Assembly (NCBI GenBank): GCA_026770575.1
Contig: MU657232.1
Location: 250,471-268,572 of the forward strand
DNA: 18,102 bases
From: Pelagophyceae sp. CCMP2097
Lineage: Eukaryota > Sar > Pelagophyceae
Reading direction: 5' to 3'
Shown: positions 1 through 9,312 of the stretch, piece by piece
Position numbering within the stretch: position 1 is the first letter of the stretch
How the letters are laid out: each line of letters begins with the position of its first letter
The notes under the pieces: model-generated
Databases searched by the model: none
What the model was told of the DNA's origin: nothing
Seen by the model: the letters and a program-made list of their open reading frames with translations, nothing else
Program-made: the position numbers and the translations under genes

Positions 1-785
1 GCGACAAATGTGGACACGTGCACCCCCAATGTGGACACGCTCCTCACTTATATGAACCTCCGTTCGACGAGGCCCCGTCATGTGATTCCGCCGATTAACT
101 GATGTGGTCCAAGATTTTGCGATGTTTACTTTAAACGATCAAACAGTCGGCGCGGAGGGCAGGCGAAGCGCAGCGAGCAGAGAAACGGGAGAGCGCGAAG
201 AGAAGCGGCGATGGCAACTATTGAGCTCCACTGGATTTGATGTGAGTCAAAAACCGACTACAATTGTAATGTGGATTTGTCTCCTTTCGATCTGTGGGTC
301 CATTTTTCTTTGGACCCGAGCAACGCGCCGCGCCGACGTCCCCTGGAGCGCCCGCAGGGCGCCCCGAGGGCCGAGGCGCCCCCAAGAGGCCGAGGGGATA
401 TGAAAGCCCCAGCCAGGGTGGATCTTAAGCAAGCAAGGCATCCTATCAAATTCGTGCTAAGTTGGTTGATCTGACTAGGCCAGGAGAAGGTCCTCCGGGA
501 CTGGACATCCTGTGATTCCTATTACATTACATTACATCTCGAAATAGGATTCCAGCGTTTTCCAGGGGGCCGAAAACTGAAGATGCATCAGAAAAAGCGA
601 CACGGACCTCGAAGCCGCCCAGTTCGCCCAGACCTGTGGCGGCTCGGCGCGGCAGGATTCAAATGCAGATACAACGGCACCCTGGTCCGGTTCGCGTGCC
701 ACAATTGAAAACGCCAAAGGTTGTTCAAAACGACCTCGCGAAAATTTCGCGAACCCCAGAACAATCCGGAACTTGCTCCTCCAAG
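1..785. other. Gene-poor left flank
   Basis: I find no supported gene here. The 12-mer AATGTGGACACG occurs twice (7-18 and 28-39). An ATTAC microsatellite lies near 521-537 and is flanked by CCTATT/AATAGG arms. Positions 406-436 carry a 31-bp sequence that recurs inverted at 11038-11068. Open frames in the region are short and arginine- or proline-rich. The antisense frame reaching 588 overlaps the GH28 gene and looks like a shadow. The last part (about 600-785) probably contains the promoter and 5' UTR of the GH28 gene. Confidence 0.5.
406..436 (+). repeat. Dispersed 31-bp repeat, copy 1
   Basis: This stretch contains GGTGGATCTTAAGCAAGCAA and matches the reverse complement of 11038-11068 at 30 of 31 positions. 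The 13-mer core GATCTTAAGCAAG also occurs at 7173-7185. All three copies lie outside recognised exons. The family is unknown; it may be part of a longer mobile element or of a conserved small RNA. Confidence 0.6.
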
Positions 786-2220
786 ATGCGCTCCCTCGTG
801 CCGCCGCTGCTGCTGCTGCGGGGCGCGTCCAGCCTGCGAGTGTCGCGGCACATGGAACTCCGCATCGGCTCGGAATTCTTTTCGGTTTTGGACTTCGGAG
901 CTCAAGGTGAGATCGCTGCTGTCGGCAGCTTCGGAGCCTCGCATCTGCCCCCGGGAGCCGCGTCCTCCTTTGGCGTGCGGCGAACCCTTTGGCGTTCTCG
1001 GCGGTCCATCCAGGAGCATCGCATCTGCTCCCCGGAGCCGCTTCCTTTGAGTTTCGAAGAAGGAAGACGCGTACTCTACGTAGGCGACGGCAAAAGTGAC
1101 GACACGGACTCTATCCAAGCCGCTCTGGACGCGTGTGCATCCAAGGGCGGCGGCGTCGTGCTGCTCCCGGCGGGGGAGTACCTCAGCTTTGGCGGCCTCG
1201 AGATCAAAAGCAACTTTACGGAACTGCGCATCGAGGGCAGTTTGACGATTCATGACGATCGAAAGGCCTATTCGAAAAAGTGCGGCGACAAACCCATCAT
1301 CCACGCGCAAGACCTCTCCGATGTGGCCATCACCGGGAGCGGCTTGATAGACGGCCAAGGGAAAGAGTGGTGGCAGCACCGAGACGACTTCCGGCCTGAA
1401 ATGGTGTCGTCCAAAAGAGTCACGCGCTTTTTAGTCCACGGTTTAACGTTCACCAACCCGCCGAACCACTGCCTCGAGGTCGGCGGATCTTTTTTGGAAA
1501 TTTCGCATGTGACGGTCCTCGCTCCGCCCTCGACGGGCGTCCCGGAGGATCAAAGGTGCGTCTATTCGTCAACCTCGCTTGCCCCGTACTTTGAAAAAAA
1601 GGTCGCACAACACCGACGCGATCGACGTCCACGCTTCGTCGGCCTACATCCACGACTCGTACCTCTCCACGGGCGACGACAACATCGCGTTCCACGCCTC
1701 GAATTCAATTGTCGAACGTTGTTTCTTCGGCAGTGGCCACGGGACTTCGATCGGGAGCTTATGCGACGACTCGGTGGAGAACATCACCGTGTTAGACTCC
1801 GTCTTCGAGAATACCACTTGCGCCATTCGCATCAAAACGCGCGAGGGCTGCTCCGGCTCTGTATCAAACGTCCGGTGGGAGGGTCTGAGAATGACAAACG
1901 TGGAACAGCCGGTGGATATCGACATGTTCTACACGTACGCCGGTGTGGACCAAGACGTCGAACCGGAGGCGGGCTCGACGAGGATGAAAATCTCAGACGT
2001 CGTCATCCGCAACGTCTCGTCCGTCGGCCACCGCTACGAAGGCGCATTCCACTGCGACTCGAGGAGCCCGTGCTCCGACTTTACGCTGGAAGACGTCCGC
2101 TTCGGCGAGAAGGATCAATGGACATGCCCGGGCGGAAAAGGCGACGACTGCTGCCAGAACATCAGAGGCCGAATCGACAACGTCCAGCCAAGACTGGGCG
2201 AGTGCTTCCAACACTCATGA
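786..2220 (+). CDS. Glycoside hydrolase family 28 (polygalacturonase-like), three exons
   Basis: This is a secreted pectinase-type beta-helix enzyme, expected to hydrolyse galacturonan or rhamnogalacturonan-like glycans. The exons are 786-906, 1084-1555 and 1602-2220, giving 403 aa. Intron 1 (907-1083, GTGAGA...GTAG) restores the family start VLDFGAQ-GDGKSDDTDS. Intron 2 (1556-1601, GTGCGT...AAAG, 46 nt) joins in phase to the catalytic half. All four GH28 signatures are visible: NTD at residues 201-203, GDD at 222-224, GHG at 243-245 and RIK at 274-276. The catalytic aspartates (203, 223, 224) and the histidine (244) are therefore intact. The start at 786 is chosen because it gives a hydrophobic leader (MRSLVPPLLLL). 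Cys-rich C-terminal segments would fit disulphides of a secreted protein. Intron 1 has no stop and a length divisible by three, so unspliced RNA would encode a 59-residue insertion. Exact substrate specificity cannot be told from sequence. Confidence 0.93.
907..1083 (+). other. Intron 1 of GH28, with internal duplication
   Basis: This is a 177-nt GT-AG intron with donor AAG|GTGAGA and acceptor TACGTAG|G. It is inferred because removing it makes the conserved DFGA...GDGKSDDT block contiguous. A 20-bp stretch beginning GCATCTGC recurs 80 bp apart (941-960 and 1021-1040, three mismatches). CCTTTGGCG occurs twice between them, so the intron contains an imperfect internal duplication. It has no in-frame stop. 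Confidence 0.8.
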
Positions 2221-2678
2221 AAGGCTCAAACGCCGCTCAAATGCAGACGCACCCGACATCCTTCAACGTTCTCTCGCCAAAGGCCGCACCGCCCACACCA
2301 ACGCCAAAGGCCGCACCGCCCGCCCCGCGCCCACGCCTAACATTTCACCGCTTTCCTCGCGCACCGTATGCGTATAGTGCGCAGCTGCCCCTGGTTCGTT
2401 GCGGCCCGTTTCTCGGAGTCTTTCTGTAAGAGCCGGGTGGACCGGGGGTTCGAAGAGGGCCTCTGAGCGCCGTTTGCATGGTCAATCAATGTCGGACATT
2501 ATTCAATGGGTCAACGCGGCCTACGCCTTCCTTCGGCCGTCTCCTTTTGCTTCGGTGGCCGTTTTGGGGCTTTTGCAGCGGCCGCCGAAGCGCGCGCCTC
2601 GGCGGCCGCGGCGCTCGCCGGATGGGCGGGCGCTTCCGTGGCAAATGCGGGCGCTCCTTTGTGTGGCGGAAGAGGAGG
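2221..2678. other. Convergent intergenic region GH28 / IFT52
   Basis: This stretch between two convergent stop codons should hold both 3' UTRs. The 20-mer CGCCAAAGGCCGCACCGCCC is directly repeated with a 28-bp period (2274-2293 and 2302-2321). I see no gene, and no clear terminator signal can be read. Confidence 0.5.
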
Positions 2679-4702
2679 CTACTTGAAGGACATGACCTCT
2701 GCGCCGCTTTCCTTGGCTTCTGCGGGCGCGTCTTCGTTTGCGTTGTCGGCGCCAAAGGCGCGGAGCGGCGCGCGAGCGCCGGCCTTGAAATCGTCTGCGC
2801 CGAGGCCGCCGAGGCCGCCGAGGCCGCCGAGGCCGCCGCCGAGGCCGCCGCGGCTGCCGGGCCGTTCGTCGCCGAGCTTGGTTCCTGGGCCATCCAAATG
2901 CGACAGCTGCTGCCTCCGGCGTACCGGTTCCGAGCTGCCTAGCACGTTTTCCACCGACGGTGCTTCCGCCGCTTCGGCCTGGTCCGCGCGGCGCTCGTGC
3001 GACTCCTTGGCGTCGTCGTGCAGGTTGACCTTCTTAAAGCTCACGAGCTCGCCAAGAATAAAGGCTAAGACGTGCTTGGCGGACAGGCCGTCCGCACCCG
3101 AAGCCACAAGCTGCTGCGTCGCGCCTAAAACTTCCCCCGCCTCCCTGACGTAATACTCGACGTCGTCGTTGGACGCCGCGCACTTGTTTGTGAGCTGGGC
3201 GAGGCGCTCTCTCTTCGAGGCGAAGTGCTCGTCGAGGTCGAATTGATCGAGAGGCGGGTGCGAGGGCTCCCTCAACGACGGCGGGAACGTCGCCGGCTGC
3301 AGCGGCGGGAGGGGGTATTCGAACGACGGCGGGATCAACGAGAGAGCTTCGTGCTTCACGTGCAAGAGCTCGTAGAGCTGGACGACCTCGGGGACGACGT
3401 CCGTGTCGAACCTGAACAGGTCGTCGTTGAATAACTTTGTGAAGTTCCGCGGCAACTCGTCGTTCTCCTGCAGGCAGGCCCGTAGGCGCGAAGCGAGCGC
3501 CTCGACGTCTGGGACTCTGGCGTAGTCGTGCGAGTCGGCCAAATTGGCGTGGTCGCCGCTTTCGTCGACGGTCTTCTTCTCCGCTGCATTGCCACCGCGG
3601 CCCTTTGAACGGTCCTTGCTCTTGGGATCCTTGCCCGAAGTGGCGGCCGAGACGGTGCCCAAAGCCGGGGCGTCGGCGTGGCGCCCGAGCCATCTGAAGA
3701 AGAGATCAGCCACGACACCATTTTCTTCCTTGTCGATCCACTCGTCGCCAAACATCTCCACGCTCCCGCAAACCAAGACGCGAGGCCGCGGGCCCCGCAC
3801 CTTTGACGAACCGACGGACGAACCGCCCGACGAACTGCCCTCAAAGGCCGCCACCACCGTCCGGTTGATAGGGTACGAGATCGCCCCCGACGAGAGCACG
3901 GGCCGCGCGGGCCGCTCGACGCGCAGCGTCGACCCGCGCGGGTAGACGAAGGCCAAGCCGCCGCCGTGCCCGGCGTCGGACACGGCGGCCGCCGCCGGCG
4001 CTGGAGGCTTGTCCACCCTCTTCGACTTCTTCGAAAGCGCCGCGTTCGCCTTTGCCTGCACCAGCTCCTCCTGCACGACGCCGTGCGATACATATACTTC
4101 TTTGGGGTGCAGGTACTTGTAATAAACCGTTCGAAGGACGGCGTCCGCGTTCGCGGAAACCTATCTTGGACTTGATGCGCAAAGCCGTTTTCGACCTTTG
4201 TCAAGGACGCGGGTTTCAAACGCCGTAGTCGTGGAGCAGCTCGTTGATGTTGCAGCCCAGCTTGGCCTCGCCGCCCTCGCATGCCATGACGCAGAGCGAG
4301 CCGCCCTTTGCGACGAAGTCCTTGATGCAATCGAGTTCCTATCGAGACTTTGCCGAACCAAGCATGAGAGCGCCTCCGCAAAGCCGGCGCGGGCCCCAAT
4401 AGGGATGCCTCTACAAGAGTCCCCATCAAAGCAGCTCCGCCAAGGCGGGGCCCGCGAAAGGCGGTGCGCACCTCTCGCGTGAACCTCTCGCGCGGGGCGC
4501 CGAGGACGAGGACGTCGACGCCGTCTAAAGTGTTCGCGGCGAGATCATCTTTATTGGCCACGACCTTGAAGCCCGACGCGCGAAGGCGGCGGTACAGCTT
4601 CTTGAAGCCCGAGGCCGCCGTGTGAGACTCCCTCTTAGAGGCGTCGATACAAATGCAAACCGCCGCCGCCGCCGCCGCCGGCGCGTCCACCTTCGCCTCC
4701 AT
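2679..4702 (-). CDS. IFT52: Intraflagellar transport protein IFT52, three exons
   Basis: IFT52 is a core subunit of the IFT-B complex that carries tubulin and other cargo along the axoneme, so the organism should make a flagellum at some stage. The exons, in minus-strand order, are 4702-4472, 4338-4222 and 4160-2679 (609 aa). The introns are 4471-4339 (GTGCGC...ATAG) and 4221-4161 (GTTTGA...ATAG), both phase 0. Diagnostic stretches include VLGAPRERFT, GGEAKLGCNINELLHDYG, VLRTVYYKYLHPKE, WIDKEENGVVADLFF, QLYELLHVKHE, PPLQPATFPPSLRE, DQFDLDEHF and LAQLTNKC. The order matches the N-terminal GIFT-type domain followed by the C-terminal assembly region. The protein exceeds the usual ~430-440 aa because of a charged linker after the FFRWL block and a Gly/Leu-rich tail. 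An upstream in-frame ATG at 4732 would add 10 residues. The gene is head-to-head with the Tudor-WW gene. Confidence 0.97.
2801..2851 (-). repeat. GAGGCCGCC tandem array inside IFT52 C-terminus
   Basis: On the plus strand GAGGCCGCC is iterated about five times with one GCC slip. In the IFT52 frame it encodes GGL repeats in a Gly/Leu-rich tail (GGLGGGLGGLGGLGG). It is a coding minisatellite, likely length-variable, and lies beyond the conserved IFT52 domain. Confidence 0.75.
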
Positions 4703-4970
4703 GGCCGACGGCGCAGACGGGACGACAAACACAGGCGCGCCGGTCGTTCACCGCGTTTGAACAACGGCCCGACGAGGCCGTTGGGGGGATGCGAAGAAAG
4801 CCTATTTCACGCGTTTTTCGAACGTTTCCGGCGGAACGCCGGCAGACGCGGCGGACGCCCGCTGGTTTGCAGAGCCCGGCCGGGGCGGGAGAGTGACCTA
4901 TAGGTTGAAGTGACCTCTTTGTTTGTGCCCTCTTTGGCGGTGTTGCGCGGCATCTGCACGCGGCGGCGGT
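4703..4970. promoter_or_regulatory. Putative bidirectional promoter IFT52 / Tudor-WW
   Basis: This 268-bp interval separates two divergent start codons. No TATA box or recognisable motif was found. The role is inferred only from the short head-to-head spacing and would include both 5' UTRs. Confidence 0.4.
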
Positions 4971-5713
4971 ATGATCATTCCCAAAGCCATGGCGTTTCGG
5001 GGCGTTTCCGTCGTCGCCGCCTACGGCGCCGACGGCGCGTACTACGAGGCCGAAGTGACGCAGGACCTCGGCGATACCTGCGTCGTACGCTACCTCGGTG
5101 CGCCACTCCCCCGCGGTACGCCACGCCCGCGTCCGCGGCGTCGGCAGGACCGCGACCGCTAGGCTACGGCGACGCGGCGACGCTGCCAAAGGCGCAGACG
5201 CGGCCAATGCCGCAACTGCCGCAAGGTGAGAAGGCCGCGGGAGACGGCCGCGCGCGACCCGGGCAAAACCTGCGCCGCGCAGGCTGGGCCCGGGGCCTCG
5301 ACGCGCGGACCGGCTTCCCCTTTTACACGCACGTCACCTCGGGCGCCGCGACGTGGGACCGGCCCGCCGCCGCGCAGACTTTGACGCGGCCCGCGCCGGC
5401 GCCGCGGCCCACCGCGGCGCCGCGGCCCGTTTCAAACGCTGTGGCACCGCGGGCCGCCGAGCTGCCGGCGCTGCCTTCGCCGGAAATTCCTTCGCCGCGG
5501 CAGCAGCGGCAGCAGAAGCTGCAGCTGCAGTACCAGCAACGGCGCCGTCCTGAGCCCCCGGCGACGGCGCTGCCACCCATGGCCGCCGAAACCTTTCGCG
5601 CGGCCGACGTGGGCCTTTCCCGCGGCCGACTCGTGGCCGACATGGGCCGCGTTGGCGGCTTCGCGAAGCCGCGCGCGCGCCTCACCGAGATGCGCTGCTG
5701 CGCCGACTGCTGA
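4971..5713 (+). CDS. Tudor + WW domain protein, three exons
   Basis: The exons are 4971-5097, 5163-5225 and 5283-5713 (206 aa). Intron 1 (5098-5162, GTGCGC...CTAG) joins VVRYLG to YGDAATL. Intron 2 (5226-5282, GTGAGA...GCAG, 57 nt, no stop) joins LPQ to GWARG. The N-terminal ~55 residues resemble an SMN/SPF30-type Tudor fold: VVAAYGADGAYYEAEVT, then CVVRYLGYGD. Residues 65-91 form a WW domain: Trp65 at the start, aromatic FPFY at 75-78, and TWDRP with Trp88 at the end. The C-terminal ~110 residues are Pro/Ala/Gln-rich and probably disordered. Tudor folds bind methylated Arg or Lys and WW domains bind proline-rich ligands, so an adaptor role in splicing or chromatin is plausible, but that is inference. 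An internal ATG at 4989 is an alternative start. Confidence 0.8.
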
Positions 5714-5916
5714 CGCGAAGGCAGTGCCGACTGCAGAGTCAAAAGCAATCCGTGTCGCCGCGGGCCCGAGCAACGCGCGGAGGCTCTACGCCCATTTCAA
5801 GCGTCCGGTGCCCTGCGCTGTGCGTGCTGCTCAGCGCCGGCCCGCGGCGTTGTGACGCGGCGGGCTCCGACCGTCGTTACGCGGGTTCATGGATTTCGCG
5901 GGCCTTATGCGTGTCC

Positions 5917-6273
5917 TTACGCGGCGGCGTCGAAGGCGGCCTCTGTGGCCTCTGCGTTGAGGGCGGCTGTCGCGGCTGCATCCAAAGCCGCGATGCGCTC
6001 GGCCGCGTCGCGCGCGTCTGCGGCGGCTTCAGCTCGGTGTTTCGCACACTGCGCCTTTGATGCGGCGGCATTCGCCGCCGCGCCGGCGCGCGCCCGCGCC
6101 GCCTCGCGGAGCCACGAAGTTGACGGCAGTTCTTGCTCGTCGTCGGCCTGAAGCACCGAAACGACGTTCGCCGCCGGGGAGCCGGGCCCGGGTGGCTCGG
6201 CGGCGATTCGGAAGCCGTCGAAGAGCGCCGAGTCGTCGAAGGCCCGGGTGCGGCACGGCGCGGGGTCGCACAT
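5917..6273 (-). CDS. Hypothetical Ala-rich helical protein, 118 aa
   Basis: I do not recognise this protein. The reading frame starts at MCDPAPCRTRAF and ends in a TAA at 5919-5917. Residues ~1-45 are mixed (DDSALFDGFRIAAEPP). From ~55 onward there is a long charged Ala-rich helix (WLREAARARAG, then KAQCAKHRAEAAADAR), likely coiled-coil. The antisense frames are less protein-like. The frame stays open upstream to 6468, but that part overlaps the divergent gene starting at 6385, so the ATG at 6273 is preferred. It could also be the terminal exon of a longer gene. Confidence 0.45.
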   Translation of the reverse strand: MCDPAPCRTRAFDDSALFDGFRIAAEPPGPGSPAANVVSVLQADDEQELPSTSWLREAARARAGAAANAAASKAQCAKHRAEAAADARDAAERIAALDAAATAALNAEATEAAFDAAA

Positions 6274-6384
6274 GTCGACGTTCCGTGGAGTTAAACCCGA
6301 AAAACTTTGCGGCCGAGCGTGGCGCATAAACACACACCTTTGGAACACAAAAATCTTTTCGAGTGGCGGCGTGGCGCGGCGTGG

Positions 6385-7155
6385 ATGGCCGGCGGGGACG
6401 CGGCCGCGGTGGTTTTGCTGCGCTCGTACACTACACGGCTCGAGATCGCGCGGCGGCATCGTCGGCATTTAGACGTGCAGGGCCTCGCGCCGTCGTTGCT
6501 CCTGGAGGCGCTGCCTTCGAAGCTGGGTGGGAGATGGCCAAGCGAAATCTGCGCCGCGATGAGGACCTGGCGCCCGAACGACAGCGCCGATGCCGTGGCG
6601 GCGTTGAAAATGGTAATCGACCGTTTACTGGAAAACATGACGGCCGCCGAAACGCTCGTGGCGAAGCGGACGGACGTCGGGCGGCGGTCCGGTGCATGCG
6701 CGGCGCCGGCAGCGTTTAAACTGCCGCCGTCCAAGGCGCCGAAGCGGGGCCGACCGACGTCGCTGACGCTGCTCGCGCCGGAGAAGCCGCAAGAGTTGCC
6801 GCGAGAGCCGCCGCAATAGCTGCGGGGCATACCTGCACTTGACTGGCCAAAGGTCTTCAAGGCCGGCGCGTGTGAGGCCTTTTTAACGCTGACGGCCGAG
6901 GGTTGCGAGGGCGAGACGTTGGTCTTGCGGCTGCAAGCGGCGCTCCGCGGCTTCCCAAGGCTCCAACTCGCAGCAGACGTATTCCGGCTAAACGAGGAAG
7001 AAGGCGCCGTGGCGCTCATGGCCTCGAGGATCACGGAGCAGCGGATGGCGCTCCACTGCGCTGCCCAAGAAAGCCGCGGAATCATCCCAACCCTGGGCGA
7101 ACGAGTGCCTCTCTTAGTCTACCTCCGGCACTCGGCGACAAGCGCTCGAATCTGA
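6385..7155 (+). CDS. Hypothetical protein with in-frame TAG or unassigned intron
   Basis: The frame begins MAGGDAAAVVLLRSYTTRL and runs to a TAG at 6817-6819 (144 aa). The same frame then continues as clearly protein-like sequence (IPALDWPKVFKAGACEAF, then helical segments) to a TGA at 7153-7155. The N-terminal part is helical (AVAALKMVIDRLLENMTAAE) and is followed by a basic KAPKRGRP patch resembling an AT-hook. The TAG is preceded by CAA, so CAATAG|CTG could be a 3' splice site ending an intron. I could not choose a convincing donor; GTGGCG near 6659 keeps phase. Otherwise the gene is interrupted. The family is unknown. It is divergent from the 118-aa gene, with 111 bp between starts. Confidence 0.5.
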
Positions 7156-8181
7156 CCGAGCACCCTTGAAAAGATCTTAAGCAAGAACATGGAGCCCTCC
7201 TCGCGGGCGCGGCGGCGGCAGTGCCAAAGATTTTGGGGTCGGAGGACACTTGACATTTGACATTTGCACAGCGCCGCCGGAGTGGGGCCTCTGACGGTGG
7301 CCTGCGAGGCGCCCGGGCCGAGTCAAAAGCAGCAGGGACGGTGCATTCGGGTCGGGTTGCCCAACCTGTGCCACACCCAAAGGGTCGCGGCTTTGTCGAG
7401 CGACCAAACGCGTCTTCAAAGGGTCGGGTTCGGGCCACGGCCAGACCCACTCAAAGACGGGTCGGCCAAAACGCGCAAACCCGGCAAACCAGACACGCGG
7501 ATTGAAGGGCAAACCCGAACCCGTCCCTGCTTCCGCCTCGGACAGTCCCTCGGACGGTCGCTTGGGCAGTCCCTCGGACGGTTCCTTTGGACAGTTCCTT
7601 CGAGGGTTCTTCGACGGACCCTCGGTGACGGTCGCTTTGACGGCGGTTTCTCGACTGTCCCCTGGACGGTCACTCGGCTGCAGGCCCCTCGACTGAGGCC
7701 TCTGCGACGTCTCCTGGACGGGTCCTCGGACAGTTGCTCGGACAGTTGCTCGGACGGTCCCTAGGACGGTCGCTTGGATGGTCCCTCGACGGTCCCTCTG
7801 CGACGCTCCCGTGGACGGTCCATGGGACGATCGTTTGGACGGCCGCTCGACTGCGGCCCCTCTGCGACGTCCCGCGAGCGGACTTTCGGACGGACTTTCG
7901 GACGGACCCTGCGACGGTCCCTTGAGCGGTCCTTTGGGATTGGCCCTCGGACACCCAGCTCCCGGTCAAAAGGGTCGAGGGACCTTGAGTGGCGTCTCAA
8001 CGTCGGTGCTGTGCCCCCCCCGTCGAATGCTTTACAGGCCGCCGTTGGCGGCGCCTTTTGGGCGCGTTGCCTTTGGGCGGGGTGTTCACTGGTCCCTATT
8101 CTTCTTCGAGTTTCTCGGCGGCGCCTCGTCGTCCGCAGCCGCGCCTAAACAACGCGGTGCGGGAATCGGAAAGGGGTGCGT
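7156..8181. other. Gene-poor repeat-rich interval
   Basis: No gene is supported. It contains a copy of the GATCTTAAGCAAG core (7173-7185), a TTGACAT doublet near 7250-7264, and the 12-bp minisatellite of 7538-7940. Open frames here are by-products of the 12-bp period and encode Arg/Pro/Ser/Asp-rich repeats on both strands. From about 7990 it probably includes the 3' UTR of the minus-strand gene ending at 8182. Confidence 0.55.
7538..7940. repeat. Degenerate 12-bp minisatellite
   Basis: The unit is close to GGACGGTCCCTC and is repeated imperfectly over about 400 bp. The cleanest block is 7728-7787, five consecutive 12-mers: GGACAGTTGCTC twice, GGACGGTCCCTA, GGACGGTCGCTT and GGATGGTCCCTC. Because 12 is divisible by three, both strands stay open and yield spurious repeats such as RPSD. 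No flanking gene reads into it. Confidence 0.8.
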
Positions 8182-9174
8182 TCACGCACGGTATCGCTTC
8201 ATGAGCTCTTCGACCGGCATATCCTGCTCCTCCTGCAGGCCCGCCAGCTCGTCGGCGTAGTCGCCGTCCTCGCCCGCGTCCTTGTCAAACGCCTCGTCGT
8301 CGTCGGCGTCGTCGGCGTTGTCAGATTCGGCGCCAGCGCCATACGTCTTCGTCAGGTCGAGCCTCCGCGTCAAAACCGAGTACGTCCCTTTGAGCACAAA
8401 GTCGCCGTAGTCGTTTGCGCCGTGGCCCGAGACGGCAAAGTCCGACAGAGCCGGACCGGCCTCGAAGATGAGGACGACACCTTTTTCCCGAATCTTAGAA
8501 TCATCCTGCCCGACTTCACCTAACGAATTTTTACACGCGCAAAGCGAACAAAGAAACGGACCCGGAGACATAAAGTAGCCGTTCCAGATGCCCGTCGCCT
8601 GCGAGAAATCGTATCGCGGCGCCAACGGGGCAAAAACTCAGATCCGGGGCCGGCGAGGCCTCAGAGAACGTCCTCACCGGCGGATTGTCGAGGGCGGTCT
8701 GCTCGAGGTCCACGGGCCCGCCGTACCTACGCGCGCAAGTCACCACGGCGCCTTTGACGCCGCGGTGCCTTTGACGGCGGGGCCCGCAGTCGACGGCGGC
8801 CCCCGCGGTGTCCGGCGGCTCCTTTGCCGTCCCTTCTGGCCGCGGGGGCGGCGGAGACGCACTTGAACTTCTTCGTCGCGCCTTCGGCAAACGCCGCCTC
8901 GCTGTCGGCCTACATCGCCGCCGTACCGCGGCCGTGGCTCAAAAAGGCCCAAAGGATCGAGGACAGACAGGCGCCACGAGACACCCCGACGCACCCACTT
9001 CCCAGACCAAAACAGCCGCCGGTCCGTGATGGTGCACGTGCCCTTGAGCACGGGTAGGAAATTTGTCCCGCCGTCGTCGTCCGAACCCCCATCGTCGTCG
9101 CCGGAGTCGTCGTCGTCCGACGCCAGGGCCTCCTCGTCAGAAGGCAGCCCGGCGAACTCGTCCTCGTCGGCCAT
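8182..9174 (-). CDS. Conserved-looking acidic protein, five exons, function unknown
   Basis: The exons, in minus-strand order, are 9174-8995, 8909-8863, 8726-8678, 8598-8562 and 8519-8182 (216 aa). The donors are GTGCGT, GTGCGT, GTGAGG and GTCCGT, all acceptors end in AG, and phases agree throughout. The fourth intron (8561-8520, 42 nt) reads through and is the least certain. The product starts MADEDEFAGLPSDEEAL with an Asp/Ser/Gly-rich acidic tract. It then has two apparently related modules: LKGTCTITDRRLFWSGKW...KKFKY, and GIWNGYFMSPG...KGVVLIFEAG...FAVSGHGANDYGDFVLKGTY. The C-terminus is acidic and ends MPVEELMKRYRA. The GxWxGYF...GxGxNxYGxFxLxGxY pattern resembles a small beta-barrel-like module in algal predicted proteins, but I cannot name the family. 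It lies 127 bp downstream of argC on the same strand. Confidence 0.75.
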
Positions 9175-9288
9175 GGCGCGGCCCGGGGCGCGGCGAAAGC
9201 GGAGTCCCGCGGCGCACCAAAGGGAACAGTGGCCCTCGGAGAGTCGCCGATTCTTAGCGATCGCAATCGTTTTGTGTGTCGTTTTCGG

Positions 9289-9312
9289 GTCAGAGGTCGG
9301 GTCAGAGGTCGA
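9289..9312. repeat. 12-bp tandem repeat over the argC stop codon
   Basis: GGGTCAGAGGTC occurs twice in tandem on the plus strand. The downstream copy includes TCA at 9302-9304, the complement of the argC TGA. Slippage here would alter the stop context without touching conserved residues. Confidence 0.6.

Noticed and set aside
588..1379. 263-aa antisense open frame over the GH28 gene
   Set aside because: It runs opposite to exons with clear GH28 motifs and shows no family-like sequence; GC-rich DNA keeps antisense frames open.
2440..2460. tRNA B-box-like GGTTCGAA, also GTTCGAACC near 17289
   Set aside because: No matching T-arm stem, A box or acceptor stem could be formed around either.
6291..7085. 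264-aa minus-strand open frame
   Set aside because: It is longer without a stop than the plus frame but Ser/Arg-rich with no motif; the plus frame has better helical, charged composition. Not excluded fully.
7538..7940. CRISPR array
   Set aside because: Units are contiguous 12-mers without unique spacers, and the genome is eukaryotic.
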